Source: Rhynchopus sp. YZ270_cl-10 (taxonomy: Eukaryota > Euglenozoa > Diplonemea > Diplonemida > Diplonemidae). Taken from it: DNA of 64,000 bases. The stretch's first letter is position 1. The number at the start of each line of letters is the position of its first letter. The position numbers and the translations under genes were made by a program. Shown piece after piece: positions 30,084 to 39,469 of the stretch. The notes beneath the pieces were generated by a model. The model saw only the letters and a program-made list of their open reading frames with translations, had not been told where the DNA came from and searched no databases. The stretch lies in contig OZ037881.1 of NCBI GenBank assembly GCA_964035575.1, forward strand, positions 124,001 to 188,000, in the 5' to 3' direction.

Positions 30084-30238
30084 CTTGCACCTGCGAAAAA
30101 AAAAATTTTTTGGGTGGGTTTTTTGCGTCCCCCCCCAGATCAGAAAAAAAAAATCCTAGAAAAAACCCTGTGAAAGCACAAAAGAAAACCATGTTTTGTG
30201 TTGTTAAAGGTTAAAAAGAGAAATTCAAAAGTTGATAT

Positions 30239-30262
30239 GTGCAAACGTCTCTGACGTAGCAG
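30239..30262 (-). repeat. Hairpin HP-B copy
   Basis: Minus strand TGC, ACGT CAGAG ACGT, TTGCA; core CGT/ACG stem and outer TGC/GCA. Confidence 0.45.
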
Positions 30263-30386
30263 GGACTAAAAAAAGAGGATTAGACGGCAAATCATCGATG
30301 GGCTAGACCTGACCCGGTTGTAGTGTATGGGAGGGATGCGAACAGAGAAGAATGTCTCGAGAAGAAGAGGGGGGAAAAGGGTTGGT

Positions 30387-30416
30387 AAATATGACTCTCT
30401 GGTGTCTAGTCACCTA
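30387..30416 (-). repeat. Hairpin HP-A copy with swapped stem
   Basis: Minus strand TAGGTGACT, AGACACCAGAG, AGTCATATT; the stem is TGACT/AGTCA, different from the reference yet fully paired. Confidence 0.6.
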
Positions 30417-30524
30417 CAAATGGGATGGTGCACAAAAAACGCCTCAAAAACCACAAAGGATAACGAACGGTAAACAGAGGTGGGCAAAAAAACAAAGTAA
30501 CTTCTATGGTGCTTTCGGAAGTCG

Positions 30525-30627
30525 GTCAACGACCTGTCAACGACCTGTCAACGACCTGTCAACGACCTGTCAACGACCTGTCAACGACCTGTCAACGACC
30601 TGTCAACGACCTGTCAACGACCTGTCA
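30525..30627 (+). repeat. 11-bp minisatellite GTCAACGACCT
   Basis: Nine perfect tandem copies plus a partial one; a stray unit (CGACCTGTCAATATC) recurs at 30663. No spacers, so not a CRISPR array. Confidence 0.95.
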
Positions 30628-31061
30628 ATATCAGGGGGTGTGTGTATAAAGTCCCTGTGTCAGCGACCTGTCAATATCGACTCCTCCCGGAGCACCATCC
30701 CAAAAAAAAAAAAAAGCAAATTCATCTACTTACTTTAGCAAACAGTAAGTATTAAAGGGTGTAGTGCATGTACACCCCCGCAAAGGAAAAAGGTCAAAAG
30801 AGATGTCAAAACGCCCTTATGAAGGACCACACTAGGGACGGAAAGCCCCTTTTTTGGTGTGAAACCCCGACGTGAAACGGCAGCAACTGTTGGGCCCTTT
30901 TCGACTGGTCGCACAAAAGTGGAGGTTTTGGCGCAGGACATCTCAAGCAACCCCTCACCAACTAACTTGTGTGCACCAAAAAAAAATTTTTTTTTGACTT
31001 GAAAAACAACAGCCCGCTCGTGACAGTGTAACCTAAAAAAAAACGTAAAAAAAAAGGTGAA

Positions 31062-31160
31062 ATTGACGCATGCACGGACACTCCGCGGGTTATCGAATAC
31101 TCGAGTGTCGCATTTAGGAGTTGCTGACAGGGAAACTGTAAGCAGGCACACAGTCATTTT
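31062..31160 (-). repeat. Dispersed repeat RF-F, copy 1
   Basis: Plus strand GCGGGTTATCGAAT, GGAGTTGCTGACAGGGAAAC, TGTAAGCAGGCACACAGTCA. Shared with 45471-45592 and 50393-50517, same orientation. The HP-B part at the front is reduced. Confidence 0.7.
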
Positions 31161-31546
31161 CTGCTGGGAGCGGGTGATCACATTTAAAAGATTCAAGAAA
31201 GACACGTGCCTGAACACAACATTGGGGCGTCTGCTGAATGATTATAAAACGAGTTGTAGCTAGCTTCTCTCTCCCTCACGATCCCCGAGAAGAAAAAACA
31301 AAACAGACCAAAAAGGATTTTGTCAAAGTGACAGACTTAAAGGTCATCGCGCCATTTGACGCGGAGACAAAGCGCCCAGTATGGTTGACAAAACCATGGG
31401 ACCAGGCACTTCGCTTTTTAGCACAAAGGGTGGGGGGCGGGCAAGGGAAAATTTGAGGAGATGAGCGGCGATGATTTGCAGCCACCTCAGAATTCTAAAG
31501 GGTTGAAAGAGCAATGCGGGCAAAATAAGTAAAAAATAAAGTAGAG

Positions 31547-31661
31547 TTGAAATACAAAGCCCTCTCGTGAACAGTGTACCTTGGTACAATGACCGGCTGT
31601 ACCGGGGGTGGACACCCAACCATGCAGTCCTACATCCATTTTGTGGTTTACATCTGATAAA
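31547..31661 (-). repeat. Dispersed repeat RF-D, best copy
   Basis: GAGTTGAAATACAAAGCCCT, CTCGTGAACAGTGTACCTTG, GTACAATGACCGGCTGTACC, CATGCAGTCCTACATCCATT, TTGTGGTTTACATCTGAT on the plus strand. The minus strand contains CACGAGAGGGC, like the HP-A loop. A partial copy lies at 30998-31032. Confidence 0.75.
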
Positions 31662-32355
31662 TAAAACAACAAAACGAATGAAGTGCTGAATGCGCCTCTT
31701 CGTGCCCATATTCGCATACATTTCCATCCAAAAAAAAAAAAAACAAGAGAAATCTTGCTAAAGGTGGAAAACAGTAAACCATGACACTCGCTAAGCGCCG
31801 AGATTTATTTTACGAATAATTGCCTCCTCCCCCTTTTTTTTGCAACCCAGAACCCAAAACCCCGAGGTTGATTACTGTGGCACTGTCGTCCCCTTTTTTC
31901 TCACAAAAGTTTCTTACTCGCAAAAATCTGAAAACAGAAGTAGAGTAGAAGCTACGAGCCCCCAAGCATCCACGGGAGAAATGCAAAGGGTGTGCACGCG
32001 TTGAAAGAAAGCTCAGAACAGTAAGCTAGATGGGCTCACAGGATGGCAGGCAAAACACCGAGATATGGTTAGAATACACACAATGTGCTACGTTACGCCC
32101 GCACGCACCCCTTACAAAAGAAAGCGTCAAAAAAAAATGGCTTCCAAAAGAAAACTTGAATGAGTCTCACAACATCTTTATATATAAAAAAATTTCTCCA
32201 AAAAAAAAAGCAGGAAAGACTGTGAAGGGCCAGGACATAACAAACCATTATACTTGGGGAAACCCATCTCGCGGGGTATTGTTAACTACTCAAAGTTCAA
32301 AACACAGTATTTTTATTTGACTTTTATCGTTTTTGAAGGGAACAAAGAGCGAGCA

Positions 32356-32383
32356 TGCTGAACGCCTCTACGGACGCAGGCAC
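32356..32383 (-). repeat. Hairpin HP-B copy
   Basis: Minus strand TGTGCCTGCGTCCGTAGAGG, CGTTCAGC; same core as 51925-51954. Confidence 0.5.
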
Positions 32384-32392
32384 ATTTTTTTT

Positions 32393-32450
32393 TTCTTTGA
32401 AAACTTGGTTGTATTAGTGTAGCCACCCTAGAGTGTGCTCCACTATACAA
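32393..32450 (-). repeat. Dispersed repeat RF-C, divergent copy
   Basis: TTTGAAAACTTGGTTGTATT, AGTGTAGCCACCCTAGAGTG, TGCTCCACT; keeps the AGTGTAG and CTCCACT words of the family. Confidence 0.45.
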
Positions 32451-32477
32451 AAAAAATTTTTTTTTTGTATCATACAG

Positions 32478-33166
32478 CAGGGTTTCCGCTTATCTTCATG
32501 AAAAAATTTTTTTTTCCAAAACCGTGAAGATATGAAGATATGTCCAAAAAAGGGGTCAAAAATTTTTTTTCGCGCTCCGCGCGAAAAGGTCCGTTCATTT
32601 CAGGTAAATACGTGATGACGTGGGATGGTAATGGACATCAAGAACCAAACCAACCCTTTTCTCATGTTTTTTCTACGCCTGCCTTCCCTCAGTACAAGAA
32701 GAAAAGGCAGTCATAATATCAAAACTTTTTGGCGAAGCCACGGTACGCAACATTTCAAAAATTGTGACTTAAAATCAACCATTTTTACAGCCAAACTATG
32801 GTAGAGGGCTGTGGGATTCCGCTCATAAGTTTTGCGCCGCAGGCGCACGGTACGCTACTTTTTTATTTTTGCCGATCCCTTATTCTCACTCTTTGTTCGG
32901 TCCGTCAAATGGTTCAAAGATTGAGGGAATTGGGGGCACGGTCTGAAACTTCACCTCGCTGCTCCTCACAATGATACCACAGGAAGGGGATAAGACGCGC
33001 TTCGCGCGCGCGCGACCCTGCCTCCCCTTTTTTTTCTGGTTTTTTTTTTTTTTTTTTTCTTTTTTTTTTCTCATGAAGATATCTTCATGGGAAAAAACGG
33101 GAAAATCCCAGATTTTTTTTTTTTTTTGAAGATTTTTTGGGTCATATCTTCATAGCGGAAACACTG
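32478..33166. mobile_element. Non-autonomous hAT-type element with 8-bp target duplication
   Basis: CAGGGTTTCCGCT at the left, complement of CAGTGTTTCCGCT at the right; 689 bp. ATCATACA is repeated at 32469-32476 and 33167-33174, the 8-bp target copy expected of hA T transposons (one extra G sits before the left tip). It contains no transposase frame. A partial inverted relative is at 29545-30083, and words such as GCGAAGCCACGGTACGCAAC recur at 47612 and 47724. Confidence 0.75.
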
Positions 33167-33430
33167 ATCATACACCTAAATATATACTGCAATACACCCA
33201 GTCAAACACCAGGCAAAGCAACGCACAACGTGTCCTCCTGTGGACACCCAGCGAAACAAGAGAACTTGACAGATGTACATCGGTGTACACTAAAGGTGGA
33301 AAGTGCAGACGCAGACGCAGACACTAATGAAAAAGAACAAAAGAGAAAAGGGGGGTGTCAAAACGCAGCTCGGTCGTGCTCATGCAAAGGGTGTAAAGAA
33401 AGAAAAGTTAGTAAGATAAGAATCTGCTGT

Positions 33431-33515
33431 GATTACACGGTGTCAGTTTTTGACCGGTCATCCTGAAAATGTACTGGTGACCAGTACTTTGTCTTGACCG
33501 GTACACCGTGTAGTC
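33431..33515. mobile_element. Foldback element with ACACGGTGT ends
   Basis: 85 bp: GATTACACGGTGT and the complement GTACACCGTGTAGTC, inner TGACCGGTC/TTGACCGGT, and a near-perfect palindrome GTACTGGTGACCAGTAC at the centre. A further ACACCGTGTAGTCACCTT follows at 33543. Confidence 0.55.
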
Positions 33516-33707
33516 TGATTAGATTACTTAATGTTTTGTTGTACACCGTGTAGTCACCTTACAAAAGCGATTCATTGTTCCAATTTCTGGTCAAAAAAAA
33601 TGTGAGATAGAAAGCACCTCCCCGGAGAAAAATATCATGAAAATAGGACTCCAATAATGTATAGCACAATCGCCCTCCAGAATTGATGCAGAGGGGCTTT
33701 CACCCCC

Positions 33708-34568
33708 CTAAATGGGCAAGGGCGGCCCGCTTTTTGGTTTTTTCAAGATCTTTGCTATCTTTTTGTTGAACAAAGACATCACGCTAGGGGTACGTTTTTC
33801 GCGCACCTCGCGTACGGGGTGCAGGGTCGGCCCACCACTACCACTTCCTCCCTTCTTCCCCTTTGCCACAGACACATTCGCTACGTTTTCGACGTTCTCT
33901 GCGGGCTCGGGGGTACGCAATGCTGCCTTCCTTGCGGACATGCGGGCACGGAGGGGGGCACAGAGCTCTTCCCGGGTCACCACTGCGACTACAGGAAGTG
34001 GTATGCGCGTGCCTAACGCATCAGACGCAGCTACCTCCTCACTCACCTTTGCCTTGGCCCCACGCTCCCACTGCCGCAGACACTCTGCCCACTCCGCTTC
34101 GGACCCAACTGTTATCAAATCGCCGTCCTCATCAGTATACTGCAGTGTCACTTCACTTTGCTGGAGCGGACAGTAGGTGGTTCCCAGCTCACGCAACACA
34201 GCGCGCGAAACTGACGCGTAGACGTGGTTCATGGTAACCGCTTGCTTTGTAAGGCGATGTGTGATGTTCTCGCCAGGCTGTGCCCGCGGTGTTGTGACCG
34301 CGATGTGCGCCGATACGGTGCGCCCGGTATAGCGCCCCATGAAGGGAAGGGAGGAGTACAGCGCACGGCATTCCTTAGAGGGGGGTTGCGGGGTCGTGCG
34401 CTGCTGTGCGTCCAGCTGCTCCCGTAGGGCGCGGATTTCGGTGTCACGTTCCTGCAGGTCGCTCTTCAGTGCGGCAACGGTGTTGTGCAGAGCAGCGTCC
34501 CTTAGCGTGTCATTCTCTGTTCTCCAAGTCTCCCTCTCCTCCCCGACAGTAACGCAGGTGTGCTCCAT
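33708..34568 (-). CDS. Coiled-coil and PB1-domain-like adaptor
   Basis: Single-exon, 286 residues. Residues 8-56 form a predicted coiled coil (heptads in NTVAALKSDLQERDTEIRAL). Residues about 82-168 look like a PB1 domain. The acidic OPCA-type motif is clear: YTDEDGDLITVGSEAEW (144-160), where D146, E147, D148 and D150 would bind a basic PB1 partner. The C-terminal 80 residues are basic, with a Gly/Ser patch and KKIAKILKKPKS, suitable for binding acidic partners or lipids. It probably serves as a scaffold in signalling, as PB1 proteins do; partner unknown. No catalytic motif. A strongly pyrimidine-rich leader precedes the start codon (34566-34568). Confidence 0.75.
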   Translation of the reverse strand: MEHTCVTVGEERETWRTENDTLRDAALHNTVAALKSDLQERDTEIRALREQLDAQQRTTPQPPSKECRALYSSLPFMGRYTGRTVSAHIAVTTPRAQPGENITHRLTKQAVTMNHVYASVSRAVLRELGTTYCPLQQSEVTLQYTDEDGDLITVGSEAEWAECLRQWERGAKAKVSEEVAASDALGTRIPLPVVAVVTREELCAPLRARMSARKAALRTPEPAENVENVANVSVAKGKKGGSGSGGPTLHPVREVREKRTPSVMSLFNKKIAKILKKPKSGPPLPI

Positions 34569-35286
34569 ATGAGGAATATAAAGAAGTTAAAAAGGTTTGA
34601 TGGGGGGTTAAAAGGGGGGGATAGGGAGGAAGGAGGAGCAGTGCCCCTGAGAGGTGTGGTAGGTGATAGGAAGGGAGGGAGGGAGGGAGAGAGGGAGGGG
34701 AGCACAGCAGAGAATAAGACTCGGGGACCCGGCTTATTCTCTGCTGTGGAGGGGAGGGGGGAGGGGGAGGAGGGGGTTGTTTGAATAGTGTGTTTGGAGG
34801 GTAGCTTGTGTTGAGTTCTTTGAAAAAAAAACAACGTGGTTTTTTTCCGAGTGAAAAAAAAAAAAAAGTAAAAGAAAAAGAACTGAAGCGGGACAAGCGA
34901 GATAGAAAAAAGAGGAAGAAAAAAAAAAAAAACGCAAACCCGCATCTAAGGACCGGAAATAAACCAAAAGAGATAAAGAGATAACGATTTACACTTTCGT
35001 CAAATTTTGAACGTTTTTTTTTTTTTTTTTTGAAGTCCGCTCACTCAAGAGGGGCTTATGAATGGTTACGTATAGTATTACTATTTTTTTGTGCCTCTCA
35101 CGTGCAGCTGTTCACACTACCACTACGGGAGGGAGGGTCCACGAAACGAGATGATAAGCCTCGCGTCTGTCGGAGCATCGAGTAAGCAGCGAGAGAGCAC
35201 GCGGTGCAATCAATCCACACTTTGTTCTTGTGTACAGGGTCACAGAGTAGTGGCATACAAAAAAAAATATACATATTCTGGTTGAT

Positions 35287-35322
35287 GAGATGCGCCTTAG
35301 CCTCACTGTGCTCAGCTACCTT
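35287..35322 (-). repeat. Hairpin HP-A, divergent copy
   Basis: Minus strand AAGGTAGCTGAGC, loop ACAGTGAG, GCTAAGGCGCATCTC; stem with one mismatch. Confidence 0.4.
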
Positions 35323-35361
35323 GGGGGGGAAACCATTGTCTGTAGAAGGCGAACCTTGCAC

Positions 35362-35574
35362 TAATGACAATCGCCAGTCTGAGTGTACCGACTCAGTGAG
35401 AACAGAAATCTCACGTAGAGCATAAGGGTAAAAGCTTGCTCGATACATGATCTTCAGTACCGATCCTCGGTGTGAAAGCATGGCCTAACGATCCTTTGGT
35501 CTCGCTTCTGTTCAAGGGATGAAGCCGGAGGTGACAGGAAAAAAAATTACCACAGGGATAACTGGCTTGTGGCA
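35362..35574 (+). rRNA. Large-subunit rRNA domain V fragment (partial, likely pseudogene)
   Basis: Contains the near-universal peptidyl-transferase-region strings GAGAACAGAAATCTC, AAGGGTAAAAGC, GTGAAAGCATGGCCTAACGA, TCCTTTGGTCTC, ATTACCACAGGGATAACTGG and CTTGTGGC, in the order and spacing of a eukaryotic 25S/28S rRNA. It stops abruptly at 35574 where GTTCATAGCGAC should follow, and the 5' boundary is also cut. About 213 bp, on the strand opposite to the genes. It may be a dispersed fragment or part of an rRNA that is made in pieces. The extra A's near 35540 suggest drift. Confidence 0.85.
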
Positions 35575-35908
35575 TGAGACTGGATACGGGGGCACAATGC
35601 TTGCCGAAGGCTAATATTTAATTTATTTATTGCGCGGTGATGGACAGAGCACCTTCTCTCTGATGAAAGCTGTGTTACGCAACACCCTTGATGCAGTGCG
35701 GAGCACGTAGACTGTGGGGGTCAGATGCCTTTGCTTGCAGGACGAAGGGATTGTGTAGAGAGAAAACACCTCCCCCAAATGTGCACCAAAAGACAAGAAA
35801 TTGCTTTCAAAAGATGACCCTAGACCATGCCGCTCTTCCAAATTTTGGTTACTACGCTTTCAGGGAGACGCGCCTGAAGGATAGCTGATGACTAAAACGA
35901 AAACTTAA

Positions 35909-35935
35909 AAGATGAATGTGCCTCGTACATACATC
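35909..35935 (-). repeat. Hairpin HP-A, shortened copy
   Basis: Plus strand AAGATGAATGTGCCTCGTAC, ATACATC; keeps AAGATGAA and the GCCTCGT core. Confidence 0.4.
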
Positions 35936-36302
35936 TGCTCAAAGTACGACCATAATCGAGACTTTCTACATTCAGAAAAATGACCACAAAAATGAACAAG
36001 ATGCCATACACATTTGAACCCCAGCCTCCGCTTTGTCAACATAAAAACTTTGAAAAAGAGGACAGAAAAAAAAAGTGGCGATGTTCATAGTGTACACCAT
36101 GACACGCCTTGGCAACATAACACTATGTCACGTACTGTGGGTGCATAGTGGGTTAGTTCGAAACCGAAATTGAGCGCTGGATGACGCTTTTCGATTCGGA
36201 AGGGATCGGCACACACAAAATATCCCACCCCATACGGAAACACAACCTTCATCACTAAAAAAAAACCGTTACAACCCAGCAATGTCCCAAAAAAACCCTC
36301 GC

Positions 36303-39182
36303 TCATTCCACGATCGTCAACTCCGCCGGGATTAAGTCTTCGTGGAAAGGTTCAAGGAAGGCGTGGTTGGTGGGGTCCATTTCTAGGGACTGCATCGCGC
36401 GCCGTTGTGCCATCCAGTACAGACACCCCGCGCAGACAACACACACAAGCACCGCAGACAGCGCGAGGATCACAAACAGATAGCCCTCCTTCTCTGTGTC
36501 CGCACTGTCCGACTCAGAACTGCCACTCCCGTGCGGCGGGATGTATGGTGGGATATATGGCGGGGCTGGTGTTCTTGGTGGTGGTGCGATTGGCGGCGCA
36601 CGCGTCGGGGTCACCCCTGGCGTCACCGCGGTGGGGAGCGGGGTGTACACGAACCCTTCTGGTCCTCGGGTCACAGGATTGGGCGCGTTTGTGTAGGTGA
36701 AGGGCGTTGCACGGAATAGAATGTCTGAGGCACTGCCATCCCGGGTTTCGTCTGCGAAGGAGACAAGCATGTTGGTGACCCTCCCCGCATCTCTTGTCGC
36801 AAAGGCATCGAAGGCGTACCACTGATTGGCAGTTGTGACTGCAGCAACGTCGGTCTGGTCTATCACTGCTCCGGCCTCGTTGAACATAAGCCCTGTCAGC
36901 ATCCATTTCTGGTCGCCCACAGTGCCTGAGTTGAAGACCATACGGAAGAAGCCGTTCTCTGCGGCAACGACCTTTGGGTTGCGCGAGAAGTCGCCTATCG
37001 GTCCGATGTACACCCCGTAGCTGTCGACACCGCCAAGAAGCGGCTGCCCCGTGGAGGTGTACTCCTGTATGCGCACCACAGCCTCCGCACCCAGAATGCA
37101 CTCCCAAGCAATGAGAATGTTCCCGGTGTCGGGGAACACCGAAATAGACGACGCATAGTAGTGGTCAAATATCCCGTACATATGCACCACCACGCCGTTC
37201 GCATAAAACAGCCCATCGCTGTTCGTCCCGACCGAGTACTGGCTCCACTGCAATTTGGTCGCTTCCGGGTGGAGCGGCGAAAAGCTGATGTACAAAACAT
37301 AAACGCGCTGCCCGTGACACACCACACCACGGACCCGAGCGTCCTCACCGTCCGTGGAGATCTGGGTGATGGTGCTGCCGTTGATGACCTGCATCACCAC
37401 GGAGTTGCCGTTCTGCCATGCCATGACTGTGCGTCCGTCTCCCAGACCGCACAGCGCAGGGTGGGTTTGGTTCTTCCCTTTCAGTGCCGGGGTGGTGTCG
37501 CCGGACACAACCTGGCTGGGCCCCATGGTTCCATAGTTGGACACTGTACGGAGGTGGATTTCCCTGAGATCTGTTGCGTTGTTGTGAACATCCCAGGCCG
37601 CTACGAAGCCGTCGAGAACCTCCCCTGTTCTGTTCAACGCCGACACTGCGGGACGTACTGGGGATTCAAACACACCCGACTGTGCCTCAAAATCATTCAA
37701 CTGCACAACCTTTGGTGTGCCCGGAGCTGACGCACCCGCTGCGAGATATGGGTAGGTGTTCGCGTACACGGAGTTGTACTGCTCTCCGGTTTCGTACACC
37801 ACCACAAGGGCAAATCCACCACTGGTGAGGCCAACACCTGCGGAGGTGGAGTTGAGGACCCGCGGCGTTTCGATGGGGACGGGGGTGATGTCGCGGATGG
37901 GCACATTCGTTTCTGGCGACGTTGTTGCGCCTGGGGTGGCGTTGAACGCTGCCACGTTGAAGCACTTTATGAAGAGCACTGCAACACCGTGGTCTGGATA
38001 GCACTGTTCCATGCCTCCACCAGGCACTGCGGCGGAGGCGACCACAAACTCGCCCGCAGGGACAGACGTGGGGTTCAGTGTGACGTTCGGTGCCAACCCC
38101 GTAATCCATCTCCACGTGGTGTTCTGCAACAGCTCTGCCCCCATAGGCGCAAAGAACACCGTCACCACAGACACGCCACCATCCCTCTTAGCCGTAAAGG
38201 TCAACGCTGCCTGCTCATTGCTCAACTCAGTAAACGTAATAGGCGCGTCGACGTCGACAGCAAACCCCAAGGAATGTGCGGCACCCACACACCCCGACGC
38301 ATGCTCCGGCGTGCTTTGCGAGCACACCAACGCAAGACTGTTGCCCCGGTACATACCAAACAGAACCGCATCCTCCAAGCCACCCACCGCAGGGCACGTT
38401 GCCTTGGGGACAAGCATTTCCTTGAAAGTCGTGTCGTAGGGCGACGTCACACCTGCATGGTGTACATGAACAAAAACCTGCTCCATCGGAGCACCGTCGG
38501 ATTCGCAGGCAATGACGTAGTGCACATCGATGTAGAAGGAGAACTGTGTGGAGACGTTCCGCCCTGCCACAGCACAGGCACGGCAGCTGTCGTACAACGA
38601 AAACGCGTCTTCGGAGAAATCCGCAGTCGCCTCGACACCAGTCTTCGCGGACACTTTATACTGGTTTACAAGGTACGTCCTCGAGACAGAGACGGTAGCG
38701 TTGGACGAGGCACGCACAGTGTCGTTTCCGTTGTACGAAGCGGTCCACGCAATGTAAATGTAGTTGTCATTTCTGAGAAGATAGGGCTCCATGTTGTACG
38801 TGGAGTCTGAGTCGGAGACGACGGTCACGTCGAAAGACATCAGGGTGGTTCGGATACTCCCAGCCCTCGCCATGATGCTTGAGTTGACCCCAGGGTACGT
38901 CTGCTGCCACACAGCCAGGAATCCGTCGTTTGTGCTGATAATTGCGGGGGAGGAGAGGATGGGAGCTGTGTCCGGGTTTGAGGGCACTTTGTTCATGACC
39001 CATGTGAAGGTACGTCCGTTTACGTCGACCTGGCACTGCACATAATTACTTGCTACATACAACACCGCACGGCCGCCTCCGTCAAGCACAGCAACACTTG
39101 TGTCACTAAACGCAGTGCCACTGCACAGCGCTGCAAGCGACAGCACCGCGCACACCACACCAGGCCTCAACAACGGGCCCAT
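36303..39182 (-). CDS. Large type I membrane glycoprotein, unknown function
   Basis: 959 residues from the ATG at 39180-39182, chosen because it starts a clear signal peptide (GVVCAVLSLAALCSGTAF). An ATG 36 codons upstream would bury it. The ectodomain (about 24-840) has many N-glycosylation sequons and recurring pieces such as DGFLAVWQQTY, DGFVAAWDVH, RTVMAWQNGN and GNILIAWE, which suggest repeated beta-propeller blades (inference). A Pro/Thr-rich stalk (PPYIPPYIPP) leads to one membrane helix at about 902-924 and a 35-residue acidic tail. It probably sits at the cell surface as receptor or adhesin. No enzyme motif is seen. A sharp TTTTTTCCCCCTCCCCAG acceptor-like site lies 51 bases upstream of the start. 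Confidence 0.78.
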   Translation of the reverse strand: MGPLLRPGVVCAVLSLAALCSGTAFSDTSVAVLDGGGRAVLYVASNYVQCQVDVNGRTFTWVMNKVPSNPDTAPILSSPAIISTNDGFLAVWQQTYPGVNSSIMARAGSIRTTLMSFDVTVVSDSDSTYNMEPYLLRNDNYIYIAWTASYNGNDTVRASSNATVSVSRTYLVNQYKVSAKTGVEATADFSEDAFSLYDSCRACAVAGRNVSTQFSFYIDVHYVIACESDGAPMEQVFVHVHHAGVTSPYDTTFKEMLVPKATCPAVGGLEDAVLFGMYRGNSLALVCSQSTPEHASGCVGAAHSLGFAVDVDAPITFTELSNEQAALTFTAKRDGGVSVVTVFFAPMGAELLQNTTWRWITGLAPNVTLNPTSVPAGEFVVASAAVPGGGMEQCYPDHGVAVLFIKCFNVAAFNATPGATTSPETNVPIRDITPVPIETPRVLNSTSAGVGLTSGGFALVVVYETGEQYNSVYANTYPYLAAGASAPGTPKVVQLNDFEAQSGVFESPVRPAVSALNRTGEVLDGFVAAWDVHNNATDLREIHLRTVSNYGTMGPSQVVSGDTTPALKGKNQTHPALCGLGDGRTVMAWQNGNSVVMQVINGSTITQISTDGEDARVRGVVCHGQRVYVLYISFSPLHPEATKLQWSQYSVGTNSDGLFYANGVVVHMYGIFDHYYASSISVFPDTGNILIAWECILGAEAVVRIQEYTSTGQPLLGGVDSYGVYIGPIGDFSRNPKVVAAENGFFRMVFNSGTVGDQKWMLTGLMFNEAGAVIDQTDVAAVTTANQWYAFDAFATRDAGRVTNMLVSFADETRDGSASDILFRATPFTYTNAPNPVTRGPEGFVYTPLPTAVTPGVTPTRAPPIAPPPRTPAPPYIPPYIPPHGSGSSESDSADTEKEGYLFVILALSAVLVCVVCAGCLYWMAQRRAMQSLEMDPTNHAFLEPFHEDLIPAELTIVE

Positions 39183-39232
39183 CGGATGGTTTTCCCCCTG
39201 TTGGGTTTTATAAAGGGGACTACGGGAAGTTT

Positions 39233-39250
39233 CTGGGGAGGGGGAAAAAA
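39233..39250 (-). promoter_or_regulatory. Acceptor-like site upstream of the surface glycoprotein
   Basis: Sense strand TTTTTTCCCCCTCCCCAG, a textbook pyrimidine tract plus CAG, without a partner donor in the short intergenic space of this gene. Consistent with a spliced-leader acceptor. Confidence 0.45.
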
Positions 39251-39469
39251 TTGAATGAAGAGAGGATTCTTTGTTAGGCGGCTGCCGCACACCTTTGAGA
39301 CCAGCGGAGAGTTCTTATTTGAAAACCCCCACTCCCCACTCCCCCCCTCCCCTAAACCCTAAAAACCCCATTTCCTGCATCCGACAAAATCATTCCACCA
39401 AAGTGGGTTCTGTACTCACTGGCTAGGATACCTTTTCTTTGAATATTCTGTCTTTGCTTCAGAAACTTT

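Larger units (their letters stand above)
28677..30170 (+). mobile_element. hAT-type DNA transposon remnant with perfect 16-bp terminal repeats
   Basis: CAGGGTTTTTTCTAGG at 28677-28692 and its exact complement at 30155-30170; 1494 bp. TGAAA flanks both sides (28672-28676, 30171-30175) and the insertion splits an RF-E repeat. The CAGGG tips and the transposase C-terminal piece at 29138-29270 place it in the hAT superfamily, although 5-bp target copies are shorter than the usual 8. Most of the transposase is missing. The right third (29545-30083) matches, inverted, the element at 32478-33166, which indicates nesting. Confidence 0.75.
28278..33707. other. Transposon-rich intergenic region
   Basis: Holds a hAT element (28677-30170) with a transposase remnant, a related non-autonomous element (32478-33166), a small foldback, an 11-bp minisatellite, dispersed repeats RF-D, RF-E and RF-F, and a foldback element at 33431-33515. 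No host gene is supported. A 72-codon plus frame at 31238-31456 (VTDLKVIAPFDAETKRPVWL) is open but unplaced. Confidence 0.5.
34569..36302. other. Intergenic stretch with an rRNA fragment
   Basis: 34569-34780 is pyrimidine-rich on the sense strand and contains an inverted repeat of CAGCAGAGAATAAG (34706-34745). The remainder has HP-A hairpins (35287-35322, 35909-35935), the rRNA fragment, and a 72-codon minus frame (35623-35841) that I could not assign. Confidence 0.45.

Noticed and set aside
30525-30627. CRISPR-like array
   Set aside because: Perfect head-to-tail 11-bp units without spacers in eukaryotic DNA; it is a minisatellite.
31238-31456. 72-codon plus frame with VTDLKVIAPFDAETKRPVWL
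   Set aside because: Short, no domain, surrounded by repeats; kept only as a note.
35623-35841. 72-codon minus frame after the rRNA fragment
   Set aside because: Reads acceptably but has no start context, domain, splice sites or neighbours that support it.
39351-39370. Telomere-like CCCTAAACCCTAAAA
   Set aside because: Only two units within a C-rich stretch next to genes; too short to be a telomere or an interstitial array.
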